Below are positions 51,122-59,221 of a stretch of 64,000 nt of DNA, one piece after another. The notes under the pieces are model-generated. The model searched no databases, had not been told where the DNA came from, and saw nothing but the letters and a program-made list of their open reading frames with translations. Numbering within the stretch: position 1 is the stretch's first letter; each line of letters starts with the position of its first letter. A program made the position numbers and the translations under genes. The stretch comes from Lachnospiraceae bacterium (GTDB lineage: Bacteria; Bacillota; Clostridia; Lachnospirales; Lachnospiraceae): NCBI GenBank assembly GCA_009911195.1, contig QXWV01000066.1, forward strand, positions 62,001 through 126,000, in the 5' to 3' direction.

Positions 51122-51678
51122 AGCATGATACCCTCCTTTTCAAGATGTGTTTTTAATTCATTCCGCATACGGAAAAGCAGGGACGCGGTTTTGTTCTCAC
51201 TTATGCCGTAGCTTTCAGCAATATCCCGTATCGGGTATAGATACCAATAACGGCGGATAAATATATTGCGTTTCTGTTCAGGCTGCGCATACAGGAACTG
51301 ATTCAGCGATTCTACCAGCACCATTTCATCAACGCTCTGCTCCACATCCGTTTCTGCAGGAATGCAGTCTTCCAGCTCTGACAGCATAAGCCCAGTCTGC
51401 CCCCGCCCCCGTTTTTCGGCATTGTACTGCTTAAAGCGGTCAAGTGATAGATTCCGTATAATCTTACCCAAATAAGTTGACAAGCGGTTGGGGCGCTGCG
51501 GCGGCAGGGACTTCCACGCCCTTAACCAGGTATCATTGACGCATTCTTCCGCATCCTCATTGCTATGCAGAATGTTATAGGAAATGGTATGGCAGTAGCT
51601 GCCGTACTTCTCTGCTGTTGCGGTTATGGCAGCTTCGTTTCTCTCCCAATACAATTCAATAATTTCATTGTCTTTCAT
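51118..51678 (-). CDS. ECF RNA polymerase sigma factor, 186 aa
   Basis: Region 2 (YGSYCHTISYNILHSNEDAE, then CVNDTWLRAWKSLPP) and region 4 (AQPEQKRNIFIRRYWYLYPI, RDIAESYGISENKTASLLFR). ATG 51678 follows GGAGGACGC. Coupled to the anti-sigma gene by a 4-base overlap. Second ECF pair in this accessory region. Confidence 0.9.
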   Translation of the reverse strand: MKDNEIIELYWERNEAAITATAEKYGSYCHTISYNILHSNEDAEECVNDTWLRAWKSLPPQRPNRLSTYLGKIIRNLSLDRFKQYNAEKRGRGQTGLMLSELEDCIPAETDVEQSVDEMVLVESLNQFLYAQPEQKRNIFIRRYWYLYPIRDIAESYGISENKTASLLFRMRNELKTHLEKEGIML

Positions 51679-51865
51679 TGCGTCCTCCTTTCCTTATGCG
51701 TAAAGGCCTTTCACTTATATACACGAAATAATCTGTTGTTCATTGCGTGGAAAATGAAATTTTTCAGATAGGCTTAAAATTTTATGATGATAAAGCAGAA
51801 AAGGGACTGGAGAACCGCAATCCCCCAACCCCATATTCTGCCAAAATCTCAATATTGGGCATCTA

Positions 51866-52201
51866 CTACTCCAGTTCCATCTTCTCTGCCCACTTCAGCT
51901 CCTCGTTCTCCTTCAGGAGCCCCATGTGGAACAATACCTGGATGCAGTCTGCATAGCCCTGGATGTAGGCACGCTTCTCCTGGGCGGATGAAAAATCTTC
52001 CAGGCACTCCTTCATCTCCTCTGCCTTTTCCTGTCCGTCTGCAGGCAGGCTTTCCAGAAACGCCTCCCATTCCTGCTCTGTCTCTTTCCATGCCTCCAGT
52101 GCCGCTTCAAACTCCGGGGTGCGCACATAGCTCTCCCGTTTTACATTCTCCCCATTCAAAGTGCCTAAAAACTGGGCAAACTTTAACCATACGTCACTCA
52201 T
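51866..52201 (-). CDS. Hypothetical helical protein, 111 aa
   Basis: ATG 52201 follows AAAGGAG at 8 bases; longer starts upstream are less well supported. The product is acidic and helical, with EEMKECLEDFSSAQEKRAYI and GYADCIQVLFHMGLL. It is divergent from the XRE gene at 52363, from which it is separated by repeated operators. No family name is certain. Confidence 0.65.
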   Translation of the reverse strand: MSDVWLKFAQFLGTLNGENVKRESYVRTPEFEAALEAWKETEQEWEAFLESLPADGQEKAEEMKECLEDFSSAQEKRAYIQGYADCIQVLFHMGLLKENEELKWAEKMELE

Positions 52202-52280
52202 TGTAAAAATCTCCTTTGCCATATCTTTCTTATCTCCCAGTATTCCCCAATCCCGCCAATATCTCTCCCTTGTTCTTCTA

Positions 52281-52350
52281 TACTTCATCTTTAGAAGTAT
52301 ATTATCACGCTGTTTCGGTAAAATCAATTCATATACTTCATCTTTAGAAG
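52281..52350. promoter_or_regulatory. Repeated operator between divergent genes
   Basis: TATACTTCATCTTTAGAAG occurs at 52281-52299 and 52332-52350 (51 bp apart). The first copy extends to a perfect palindrome ATACTTC-7-GAAGTAT. Probable sites of the XRE regulator at 52363. Confidence 0.7.
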
Positions 52351-52362
52351 GGAAGGCTGTAT

Positions 52363-52617
52363 ATGAAAATCTACTGGAACGGTACATCCAAAAACATCAT
52401 AGGCCCGAAAGTGAAGCAGCTCCGCACTGCACAGGGGCTTTCCCAGGCCGCCCTTGCAGGCAGGCTCCAGCTTCTGGGCATGGAATGCAGCGACCTGACC
52501 ATCCTGCGGATCGAACAGGGCAGCCGCTTCGTCCCGGACTATGAGGTGGCGATCCTTTCCGAATATTTTAACATATCCACGGATGAACTGCTTGGGAAAG
52601 GGGAGCCGGGACGATGA
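52363..52617 (+). CDS. XRE-family regulator, 84 aa
   Basis: GPKVKQLRTAQGLSQAALAG and RLQLLGMECSDLTILRIEQG are the helix-turn-helix; the end VAILSEYFNISTDELLGKGE is typical. ATG 52363 after GAAGGGAAGG. It is divergent from the 111-aa gene and probably represses both through the repeated sites at 52281-52350. Confidence 0.85.
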   Translation: MKIYWNGTSKNIIGPKVKQLRTAQGLSQAALAGRLQLLGMECSDLTILRIEQGSRFVPDYEVAILSEYFNISTDELLGKGEPGR

Positions 52618-52642
52618 ATATATCCTGCAGGCTCCCCTTTAT

Positions 52643-53017
52643 CTATCCCTTGAATGCCTCCAGTGACGACATGATTCCGTTTAAGGCATCCTCGTCAAAC
52701 CCAAAAGCTGCTCCCTCCCTTTCCTCTGCGCCGTCCGGCCCAGCCGGTTCCCCTGCCGTTTCATTGCGGGGCGCCTCCTGCCTTTCCTGCTCCCTGATCA
52801 CCTGCAGCACAAACTGCCGTATCTTTTCATAGTCAACCTGCGCCTGTACTGCAGAAATACCTGCCGCCGCTCCGCCGTTCTGGTATGCCAGCACCGCATT
52901 GACGATGTACTGCGCCTTCCCCCGTTCCATACGGTTCAAAAACTCCGCCACCTGCACATGGGCAGGGTCGTTTTTGTTGAACCCTATGGTGGTCACAAAT
53001 GCGTTCTTTTTCCCCAT
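52643..53017 (-). CDS. ParR-like partition adaptor, 124 aa
   Basis: The N-terminal 60 residues (KKNAFVTTIGFNKNDPAHVQ then VAEFLNRMERGKAQYIVNAV) resemble the ribbon-helix-helix part of ParR/StbB-type adaptors, with an acidic, disordered C-terminal tail that ends in a hydrophobic helix. It is 5 bases after the ParM-like gene, the usual gene order. It should bind a centromere near the ParM promoter. Confidence 0.65.
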   Translation of the reverse strand: MGKKNAFVTTIGFNKNDPAHVQVAEFLNRMERGKAQYIVNAVLAYQNGGAAAGISAVQAQVDYEKIRQFVLQVIREQERQEAPRNETAGEPAGPDGAEEREGAAFGFDEDALNGIMSSLEAFKG

Positions 53018-53022
53018 GGCAG

Positions 53023-53952
53023 TTACCTGCCTTTCCTCTGTATCTGGTAGAGCAGGCCGTAGCCCTTTGCGTTGGCGCAGATGTCCTCCACGAAGATGCA
53101 GCGCCCGATCTTATCCGAACTTTCCAGGTATTTCTTAAGCAGCATCGCCCCGCCGCCGATGAACACCACGCAGCTGGTCTTTAAGTCAATCCCCCGCTCC
53201 CTGAGCGTCCCCAGGATGTCGTCCACGAAGGTCCTGGTCATGTCCCCCACGATGCGCAGAACCTCCCCGTCATAGTCCGTCTTCCCTCCCCGGATGATCC
53301 GGTCAATGTCCGTATCATCCAGCAGGATATCCTTCTCGGAGTTGATGCGGGAAGCCACGTCATTATACAGCTTGATGACGCCTTTCTCCAGAGAGTCGCA
53401 TATGCCTAAGTCCGGCCTGCCTCCCCGGATCAGAAGGTAATCCAGCGTGAAGCCCCCGATGTCCACCGTGACGACCTTGTTGAACTCCGCTACCCTCTGG
53501 TAGACGGTCATGGCGGCTGCATAGTCCTGGGGGAAAGCAGCCGCATCCGTTATCTCCACCTTATAAGAGATGCCCTTATAGGTGAACTGCTGGATGCCCC
53601 GGCCCTTGAAATACTCCTCGAACTTCCGGTACAGTGCGCCGTAATGCTTCGGGGGCAGCCCCACCGGCAGCACTGCCTGGATGATGGTATCCTGCGCACC
53701 AAGCATCTGCTTCTCCGCCTCCATCGCAACCGCAAACAGCGTCAGGATGAAAAAACGGTCATCCACCGTCTTGTCCCGCATATAGGGTATCCGCTGCTCT
53801 GCAAGGGCATAGTAGCGCCCGCCATAATGCAGGTATTCCCCCAGCGCGGGCCTGCAGTCGCCCTCCACAAATCCGGAAGTGAATACTTTATGCTCTGTCT
53901 TCATGTTCCTGTTCCCGTGGTCTATCGGTACAATAATTTTCTGATACATCAT
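53023..53952 (-). CDS. parM: ParM-like actin-family partition ATPase, 309 aa
   Basis: Actin-fold motifs in order: phosphate 1 IIVPIDHGNRNMK, phosphate 2 VVTVDIGGFTLDYLLI, and the adenosine motif VVFIGGGAMLLKKY. Length fits ParM/StbA/Alp families. Polymerisation pushes plasmid copies apart. ATG 53952 follows AAAGGAGC. With the ParR-like gene it forms a segregation module, indicating that the element exists as an autonomous replicon at least part of the time. Confidence 0.85.
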   Translation of the reverse strand: MMYQKIIVPIDHGNRNMKTEHKVFTSGFVEGDCRPALGEYLHYGGRYYALAEQRIPYMRDKTVDDRFFILTLFAVAMEAEKQMLGAQDTIIQAVLPVGLPPKHYGALYRKFEEYFKGRGIQQFTYKGISYKVEITDAAAFPQDYAAAMTVYQRVAEFNKVVTVDIGGFTLDYLLIRGGRPDLGICDSLEKGVIKLYNDVASRINSEKDILLDDTDIDRIIRGGKTDYDGEVLRIVGDMTRTFVDDILGTLRERGIDLKTSCVVFIGGGAMLLKKYLESSDKIGRCIFVEDICANAKGYGLLYQIQRKGR

Positions 53953-54018
53953 AGCGTCAGCTCCTTTATGTTTTATTTACTGTTTTATACGCATGGTGTA
54001 AGTAAAAGCCAACAGTGT

Positions 54019-54045
54019 TATGTAAAAATAGAGGGATTTTACATA
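54019..54045. promoter_or_regulatory. Inverted repeat upstream of parM (parC candidate)
   Basis: TATGTAAAA and TTTTACATA flank 9 bases, with further TTTTAC/GTAAAA half-sites toward parM. This is the expected place for a centromere and ParR-regulated promoter. Confidence 0.45.
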
Positions 54046-54054
54046 TTGTGTGCA

Positions 54055-54089
54055 TAAAAAAGGACGGAACCCCATATGGAAGTCCGCCC
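54055..54089 (-). terminator. Terminator of the PIN-toxin operon
   Basis: GGGCGGA/TCCGTCC stem and a T run on the minus strand, 39 bases after the PIN gene stop. Confidence 0.7.
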
Positions 54090-54127
54090 TGAAATAAATT
54101 ATGCTTTATGATGGATTGCCCTGCATA

Positions 54128-54538
54128 CTACCTGTCCAGTCCCAGCCATTCAGCCGGAGTCAAGACAGGCAGGGAAACATCTTTGTAATCTTTCCGGTTT
54201 GCAGTGATAAGGTAATCCATCCGGTTATTCCGCCCTGTCATATATTGCACACAGTCCTCAAAGTCTTTCCATTTCTGTCCAAACGCATCCCGGATGTCCT
54301 TTTCCGTTACGGAGAGAACCGTTACCAGGCAGAAGATGTTTTCCATGATAACATATGTCCGTTCTGTGTCATGTGTTTCCTTACGGATGATATAAAACAG
54401 ATCCGTTACAGAAGATGCCGTTATACATGCAAGGACCTCCTGTTCCCTGATCTTCCTGAATAGTCCCACGGAAATATCATACCCGTTTCTTTTGAGGACC
54501 ATATCCAGAAGTACATTGGTATCAATTAACAGCTTCAT
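54128..54538 (-). CDS. PIN-domain ribonuclease toxin, 136 aa
   Basis: Starts KLLIDTNVLLDMVLKRNG (first catalytic Asp), has acidic residues in DFEDCVQYM and ends with ITANRKDYKDVSLPVLTPAE, as in PIN-domain toxins. These cut RNA, often tRNA. The gene begins inside the last codons of its antitoxin. Role in element maintenance. Confidence 0.85.
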   Translation of the reverse strand: MKLLIDTNVLLDMVLKRNGYDISVGLFRKIREQEVLACITASSVTDLFYIIRKETHDTERTYVIMENIFCLVTVLSVTEKDIRDAFGQKWKDFEDCVQYMTGRNNRMDYLITANRKDYKDVSLPVLTPAEWLGLDR

Positions 54539-54758
54539 ACCGTTCCCTCATCCTTTCCTCTCTGTATTCCTCCAGTGTTTTCCCTGTATCCGGTATCACA
54601 CCTACGATATTCCCCAGAATATCATCCAGCGGTTTTTCACTTCCGGGCATTTCCTTCGTCTGCTGTGAGCTGAGGAACTGCACAAAGCTATATATCGTTT
54701 CTATCTGGTTTTCCGGCAGGGCGTTCAACAGATTTATCGTTTTCTCCAATGTTGACAT
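54522..54758 (-). CDS. Antitoxin of the PIN toxin, 78 aa
   Basis: Start ATG 54758 after AAAGGAG. The sequence STLEKTINLLNALPENQIET is a helical opening with a later Lys/Glu-rich tail; no DNA-binding motif is obvious. It overlaps the PIN gene by 17 bases, as usual for such pairs. Confidence 0.7.
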   Translation of the reverse strand: MSTLEKTINLLNALPENQIETIYSFVQFLSSQQTKEMPGSEKPLDDILGNIVGVIPDTGKTLEEYREERMRERYEAVN

Positions 54759-54827
54759 ACCATTCTCCTTTCCATGATCCATAGGCCACTTTACGCTTTT
54801 TATATATTATACCATCCTTTGCACAAA

Positions 54828-56129
54828 TTAACTATTTCTTTTTTTCTGCTCCAGCCCATAAAGGTAGTCATCCACGCCCTTCACATGCTCCGCCCAGTCG
54901 CCGTCCTCATCCGTATCCCAGGTCAGTGCCTTTGCGGGCAGGTCGATTTCCCGGCAGATCTCCGACAGCTTCCTGCATCCTCTCTGGATGTTCTGGCGCT
55001 TCACATTCTTCTTCTCGCAGGGGATTTCCTTCCCCTCCCGGTATTTCCGGTAATTCTCGCAGTGGGCGCATTTCTCGTTGTAGTCCCCCCTGCAGGCAGT
55101 CTTCAGCAGCTTGTCCATGTCATAGGCTTCATAGACCGCTTCCGTCCCCATCAGCTTCATCGCCTGTAAGAATGGAGGAAGGTTCGCGTACTGGTTCGCC
55201 CCAGGCACGCACCCGAAGGTCCTGCCGGACAGGGCATGCGCAAGGTCGCCCTTCAGCGGCCCCTCCGTAACAAACAGGGTCTTTTCCCCCGCTCTCCCCG
55301 CCAGATGGACGGGGCTTCCGGAGGATGTACCCATGTGGAAGTTCGTACTGGAGAGCCAGATATACTTCCTGCCGTCATAAGGGTGGTCAAGGCGGATCTG
55401 CGCCCCGACGATCATGTGGTCCATGTTGCGTACTGGCACGAGAAAACCGGAGGACTTATTGGAGAAATGGATGGTCCATTCCCCATCTTTGTCCTGATAG
55501 AATCCCGGCACGCCCTTTACGGTGCATCCCGCCTCCAGCAGTTTCTTTGTCAGCTTCTTGAAGCCAAAGACCGGTGTGCTCTTATAGCCGTTCTCCTCTA
55601 TCTGCTGCTCCGTGAACCCGCGCCTTAAAAGATTCTGCCTGTGTGTGTCCGCAAGCACCAGCATGGAAAAGAACATGCTGTATGTCTTATGCCGTATCGC
55701 ATCCGGCGCTGGCGGGGCATTCTCTATCTCCGGCTCCTTGGGGGCGATCATCTTTTTCCTTACCTGGTAGGAAGGCGCCTGCTCATTCCTTCCAAGGGCA
55801 TCCTTGATCTCCCTGCAGGCGGTCTGGTTGTCCATCCCATATATCTTCCCATACAGGGTGAGCATGCCACCGCTTTCCCCGCACCTGTTGCACTTGAATA
55901 CATTCTTTTTCAGGTTCAGGTTGAGCTTGCCTTTCGTCTCCCCGCAGAAAGGGCAGTCCGCATCCAGGCTCACTGTATTCTTATGCCTGATACGGAGGTT
56001 CAGGAGATATGCCACTTCCCTGATGGTAAAAGGAAAATCCTGGTACAAGGCCCTCCTCCTTTCCACAGCCTGGAACCAGGCTGCCTTTCCTATAAGGGCA
56101 GCGCATGGTACGCACTGCCCGTTGTCCAT
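54828..56129 (-). CDS. CHC2-zinc-finger primase-like protein, 433 aa
   Basis: N-terminal zinc finger with CPFCGETKGK and CNRCGESGGM (C-x2-C ... C-x2-C), a central region and a TOPRIM-like part (TLFVTEGPLKGDLAHAL and a later EAYDMDKLL). It is shorter than DnaG and lacks a helicase. It probably primes replication of the element, like phage or plasmid primases. ATG 56129 after AAGGATA. Next to the annealing-protein gene (5 bases). Confidence 0.8.
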   Translation of the reverse strand: MDNGQCVPCAALIGKAAWFQAVERRRALYQDFPFTIREVAYLLNLRIRHKNTVSLDADCPFCGETKGKLNLNLKKNVFKCNRCGESGGMLTLYGKIYGMDNQTACREIKDALGRNEQAPSYQVRKKMIAPKEPEIENAPPAPDAIRHKTYSMFFSMLVLADTHRQNLLRRGFTEQQIEENGYKSTPVFGFKKLTKKLLEAGCTVKGVPGFYQDKDGEWTIHFSNKSSGFLVPVRNMDHMIVGAQIRLDHPYDGRKYIWLSSTNFHMGTSSGSPVHLAGRAGEKTLFVTEGPLKGDLAHALSGRTFGCVPGANQYANLPPFLQAMKLMGTEAVYEAYDMDKLLKTACRGDYNEKCAHCENYRKYREGKEIPCEKKNVKRQNIQRGCRKLSEICREIDLPAKALTWDTDEDGDWAEHVKGVDDYLYGLEQKKRNS

Positions 56130-56134
56130 TATCC

Positions 56135-57361
56135 TTAACCTGCCTGCCCTAATGCTGCATCGAGCAGGAACTTTGCCGCCGCACGCAGGAGGTTATCGGG
56201 GCCGCCATAGGAGTCCGCATACCACTGCAGACTCGTGGGCTTCTCCACAGCCACCTGCCCCAGCGTCTTGCCTTTGTTGTATCCCATGGGGATGACCACT
56301 GCGGCTGCGCTGTCACGGTTTAACATGGAGTAGATCTGCTCCACGGGCATGTCCCTGCGGATCGTTCCTGCCGCCTGTGCATTGGTGCCTTTTGCAGATG
56401 CCGTATTCCCGGCTGCGTTCCCGGCTTTCATTGCTGCAGGGCGGCTGTTATCTGCGGCTGCCCTGCTTCCCTTTGCAGCCTGCTGAGCTGCCTGCCTGTT
56501 CTGCATGGCGGGCGGCATCCCCTGTACGGGCTGCTGCGTCTGTGCTGCTGGAGCCGTTCCCTGCGCTGCCTGTTTCGCTGCCGTGGGAGCTGTTCCCTGT
56601 GCTGCCTGTCTCGCTGCTGCGGGAGCCATTCCCTGCGCCGTCTGCCTTGCTGCTGTGGAGACTGTTCCCTGTGCTGCCTGTCTGGAAGCCGCCGGTGCTG
56701 CACCTGCCTGCTGCATGGCGGGCGGCATTCCCATGACCTGCCCCACGTCTTCCGGCATGGGGATGTATTCCTCTATCCCGTACTGTCCGGGGAAAGCTTC
56801 CTCCTGGAGAATCTCACCGTCACCGGCTGCACCTTCCTGAAGGGCGGAATCCATGTATGTGCCTTCCGGCAGTGCGCCTCCCATCCCTGCGACCATCTGC
56901 GCATCAAAAGGCGCTTCCGTCACTTCCGGGTCCATGTCCCCTTCCCTGTCGGCAAACTGCAGCCCGAAGCCTGCATCCGACAATGCCCTTCCGACGGCAG
57001 CCGTTTCCGCCAGCTCCACGAACTTGTTCCCGAACTGGCCGTCCGCAGACATGTATTTCTGTGCCAGCGCATTGGAGATGAAATTGTCCTCATGGTCATT
57101 GCGGTTTAAGTATACCCTCGCCTCCACGATGGCCACCTGCTCCGTCAGCTTCAGGATCTTCTTTACAATCTTCCCCTCCGGGTATCTTAAGCGGAACCAG
57201 AGCTTGCGGTAGGCAACGTCAAGGTAGTATTTCCCTGCCTGCCCCTCATTCTGGATCAGGCGCATGTACTTCCTGGGGTCAAAGCCCTCCACTCTGTTCA
57301 GGTTCCTGATCTCCGCCACCTCGTCATACATGCAGGCGCTGTTCATTGTCATCTCATTCAT
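56135..57361 (-). CDS. Probable single-strand annealing/ssDNA-binding protein, 408 aa
   Basis: The first 160 residues (GFDPRKYMRLIQNEGQ, LDVAYRKLWFRLRYPEGKIV, VELAETAAVGRALSDAGFGL) resemble phage Erf/Sak-type annealing proteins, where a G-R-A-L motif is conserved. A long Gln/Ala-rich low-complexity part with about 12-residue repeats (RQAAQGTAPTAAKQAAQGTA) follows, and a short C-terminal domain closes it (MGYNKGKTLGQVAVEKP). ATG 57361 after AAGGAGAG. With the RecD2, YqaJ and primase genes it forms a recombination set. Confidence 0.6.
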   Translation of the reverse strand: MNEMTMNSACMYDEVAEIRNLNRVEGFDPRKYMRLIQNEGQAGKYYLDVAYRKLWFRLRYPEGKIVKKILKLTEQVAIVEARVYLNRNDHEDNFISNALAQKYMSADGQFGNKFVELAETAAVGRALSDAGFGLQFADREGDMDPEVTEAPFDAQMVAGMGGALPEGTYMDSALQEGAAGDGEILQEEAFPGQYGIEEYIPMPEDVGQVMGMPPAMQQAGAAPAASRQAAQGTVSTAARQTAQGMAPAAARQAAQGTAPTAAKQAAQGTAPAAQTQQPVQGMPPAMQNRQAAQQAAKGSRAAADNSRPAAMKAGNAAGNTASAKGTNAQAAGTIRRDMPVEQIYSMLNRDSAAAVVIPMGYNKGKTLGQVAVEKPTSLQWYADSYGGPDNLLRAAAKFLLDAALGQAG

Positions 57362-57461
57362 CTGTCTTCTCTCCTTCCTTTTTCTGGGAAAGGGCATATA
57401 TAAATAAATACCCGCCTCCCCACATTTTCTTGAATTTTTTTATGGTTTCTTTCAGATTTCC

Positions 57462-57812
57462 TTACACAAGGTATCTGCACATGTAATTTTCAAAGCTGTC
57501 ATGATCGCTCCAGTCCGCCGTTTCAGCTTCTTCTTCTGCTACGACGTCCCACAGTTCCAGCAGGTCGTTGTCATACCCGGACGTATCCGCATCAAGCCCA
57601 TGGTGCAGGCAGTATGCCGTCCACAGGCAGCGGAGCTGGTCCCTGCTGAGTTCCTCATCGAAACAGCCCTGTCTGGCAAACTCCTTCAGATAATCCATCT
57701 CAGCCTTCCGGCTGACCTTACCCTGAAGGGATTCGATGATCCCTGCGGCGGCATGATAACCGTCCCGCCGCAGTATGCCTAACTGGAACTGGATGTCTGC
57801 TTCATTTTTCAT
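57462..57812 (-). CDS. Hypothetical acidic protein, 116 aa
   Basis: Helical and acidic (GIIESLQGKVSRKAEMDYLK, EELSRDQLRCLWTAYCLHHG, ELWDVVAEEEAETADW). AAAGGAGCC precedes the ATG. No family recognised. It may be an element-specific accessory in the recombination block. Confidence 0.6.
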   Translation of the reverse strand: MKNEADIQFQLGILRRDGYHAAAGIIESLQGKVSRKAEMDYLKEFARQGCFDEELSRDQLRCLWTAYCLHHGLDADTSGYDNDLLELWDVVAEEEAETADWSDHDSFENYMCRYLV

Positions 57813-57845
57813 TTCTGGCTCCTTTCATCTGTGCCTGCCGGAATC

Positions 57846-58688
57846 TTATGACGCCTGTTCCATGCACAGCATGAGCTGGCCGTCTGCGCCTTCCAGCAGT
57901 TCCATGTTCCCGGACAGCCTGATCATGGTCCTTTCCATGCTGCCGCCGGTGGTTTCTATTCCATCTGCTGTTTCCCTTCCATCCGCTGTTTCCCTTCCTG
58001 CCTTCCCCGGCATAAAACGCCACTGGTTCAGGTGGTAGAACAGGGTACACCATACCTCGTTGTCCGGATGGGGGAACGGCTTTGCAAGGCTGTCACCGAC
58101 AGCTACGATGGCAGGGCATCCCAGAAGGGATAACTGTATGTAGCACATCATGGCTGCCGTGCGGTCAATATCCTGCGCAATGAACAGCACCTGCTTCTGG
58201 TAATTGATGCCGTGCTTCTTTGCCACGTTTGCAAAGGCAATGAGCATGGCCCCTGCACCGCAGGCCGGGTCATTCACGCTGATATAGCCCTTTTCCTCCA
58301 TCTGCGTTTCTTTCCCGTCCCCTGCAAACTGCAGTTCGGACATGAAATGGCAGATATGGTAGGGCGTAAAGAACTGCCCTTTCTGTTCCTGCTGCAGGTT
58401 CAGGTAATGGTACAGGCTGCCCAGGAAATCCTGCTCCGGGTTCTCCTCCAGCGCCAGCACCACAAGCCCCAGCATCTTCGGGAATGCCTTCTGGTCCTCC
58501 TTCTGATAGCTGTTCATGATGGAGAGGTAGCGCTTCTCCCGTTCGTCATTTTCCGGTCCGGGCATCACATTTGCCAGGGACAGCGCTGACAGGCTCAGGA
58601 AATCATTCCATACCTGCCATCTGGAGTAACGGAAAGCAAACTTATCCATCAGGGTACAGAACTCCTTTTTGTAATCCTTTTTCTCCAT
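57846..58688 (-). CDS. N6-adenine DNA methylase-like protein, 280 aa
   Basis: Motif X-like FFTPYHICHFMSELQ and motif I NDPACGAGAMLIAFA are clear, with a later IDRTAAMMCYIQLSLLG typical of N-6 DNA methylases. The catalytic [ND]PP[YF] is not seen at the expected place after GDSL, where KPFPHPDNEVWCTLFYHLNQ is found. Length 280 aa and no restriction partner suggest an orphan enzyme, or a methylase-like DNA-binding protein. A short repeat GRETADGRETADG follows. Confidence 0.7.
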   Translation of the reverse strand: MEKKDYKKEFCTLMDKFAFRYSRWQVWNDFLSLSALSLANVMPGPENDEREKRYLSIMNSYQKEDQKAFPKMLGLVVLALEENPEQDFLGSLYHYLNLQQEQKGQFFTPYHICHFMSELQFAGDGKETQMEEKGYISVNDPACGAGAMLIAFANVAKKHGINYQKQVLFIAQDIDRTAAMMCYIQLSLLGCPAIVAVGDSLAKPFPHPDNEVWCTLFYHLNQWRFMPGKAGRETADGRETADGIETTGGSMERTMIRLSGNMELLEGADGQLMLCMEQAS

Positions 58689-58699
58689 ACCGCAGCCCC

Positions 58700-59170
58700 C
58701 TATCCGGCAAGCTGGCTGACACGGATCTCAAAATCTGTATCCATGCTGCCTTCCCTTACGATGATGCTGTCCTTTCCGCCGCCCATGACCTTCAGCCCGT
58801 TCATTGCAGCGGCGTCTTCGATATTGGAAAGAATCCTTTCCTTCTCCATAAATCCATCCTGGCAGTTACAGCTCCTGCAGCCGCACTCGGAAAGCGTGCA
58901 GCGGTACTGCCGCCCGGATTCCGGCGTGGATATGTACGGGCTGCATACAGCGTGGCCGTATCCCTTTAAGATGGATACGGTGCTGTCGAATACTTTTCTG
59001 AGGATCTCAATGTCCCAGGGGAACCTTTCCTTCGCCTGGTCCACATTCAGTTCCAGGAGCTGCATCAGGTACCAGTAGGTCTGCGTATCTATCCAGTCGC
59101 CCCTTTCCACCATGCGCTGGGTCATTTCCACTTCCTCTATTTCTTCTGTCCTTTTCTCCATATCTTCCAT
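58700..59170 (-). CDS. Hypothetical protein with Cys cluster, 156 aa
   Basis: ATG 59170 follows AAAGGAGC, chosen over the ATG at 59197. An acidic start is followed by a helical part and then a Cys cluster CTLSECGCRSCNCQDG, likely metal binding, then a beta-rich end (KDSIIVREGSMDTDFEIRV). Not recognised. It lies between the RecD2-like and methylase genes. Confidence 0.6.
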   Translation of the reverse strand: MEDMEKRTEEIEEVEMTQRMVERGDWIDTQTYWYLMQLLELNVDQAKERFPWDIEILRKVFDSTVSILKGYGHAVCSPYISTPESGRQYRCTLSECGCRSCNCQDGFMEKERILSNIEDAAAMNGLKVMGGGKDSIIVREGSMDTDFEIRVSQLAG

Positions 59171-59221
59171 TTTCTCTGCTCCTTTCAAATCTTCCATGTC
59201 TGGGATGGCCAGACATGCCTC

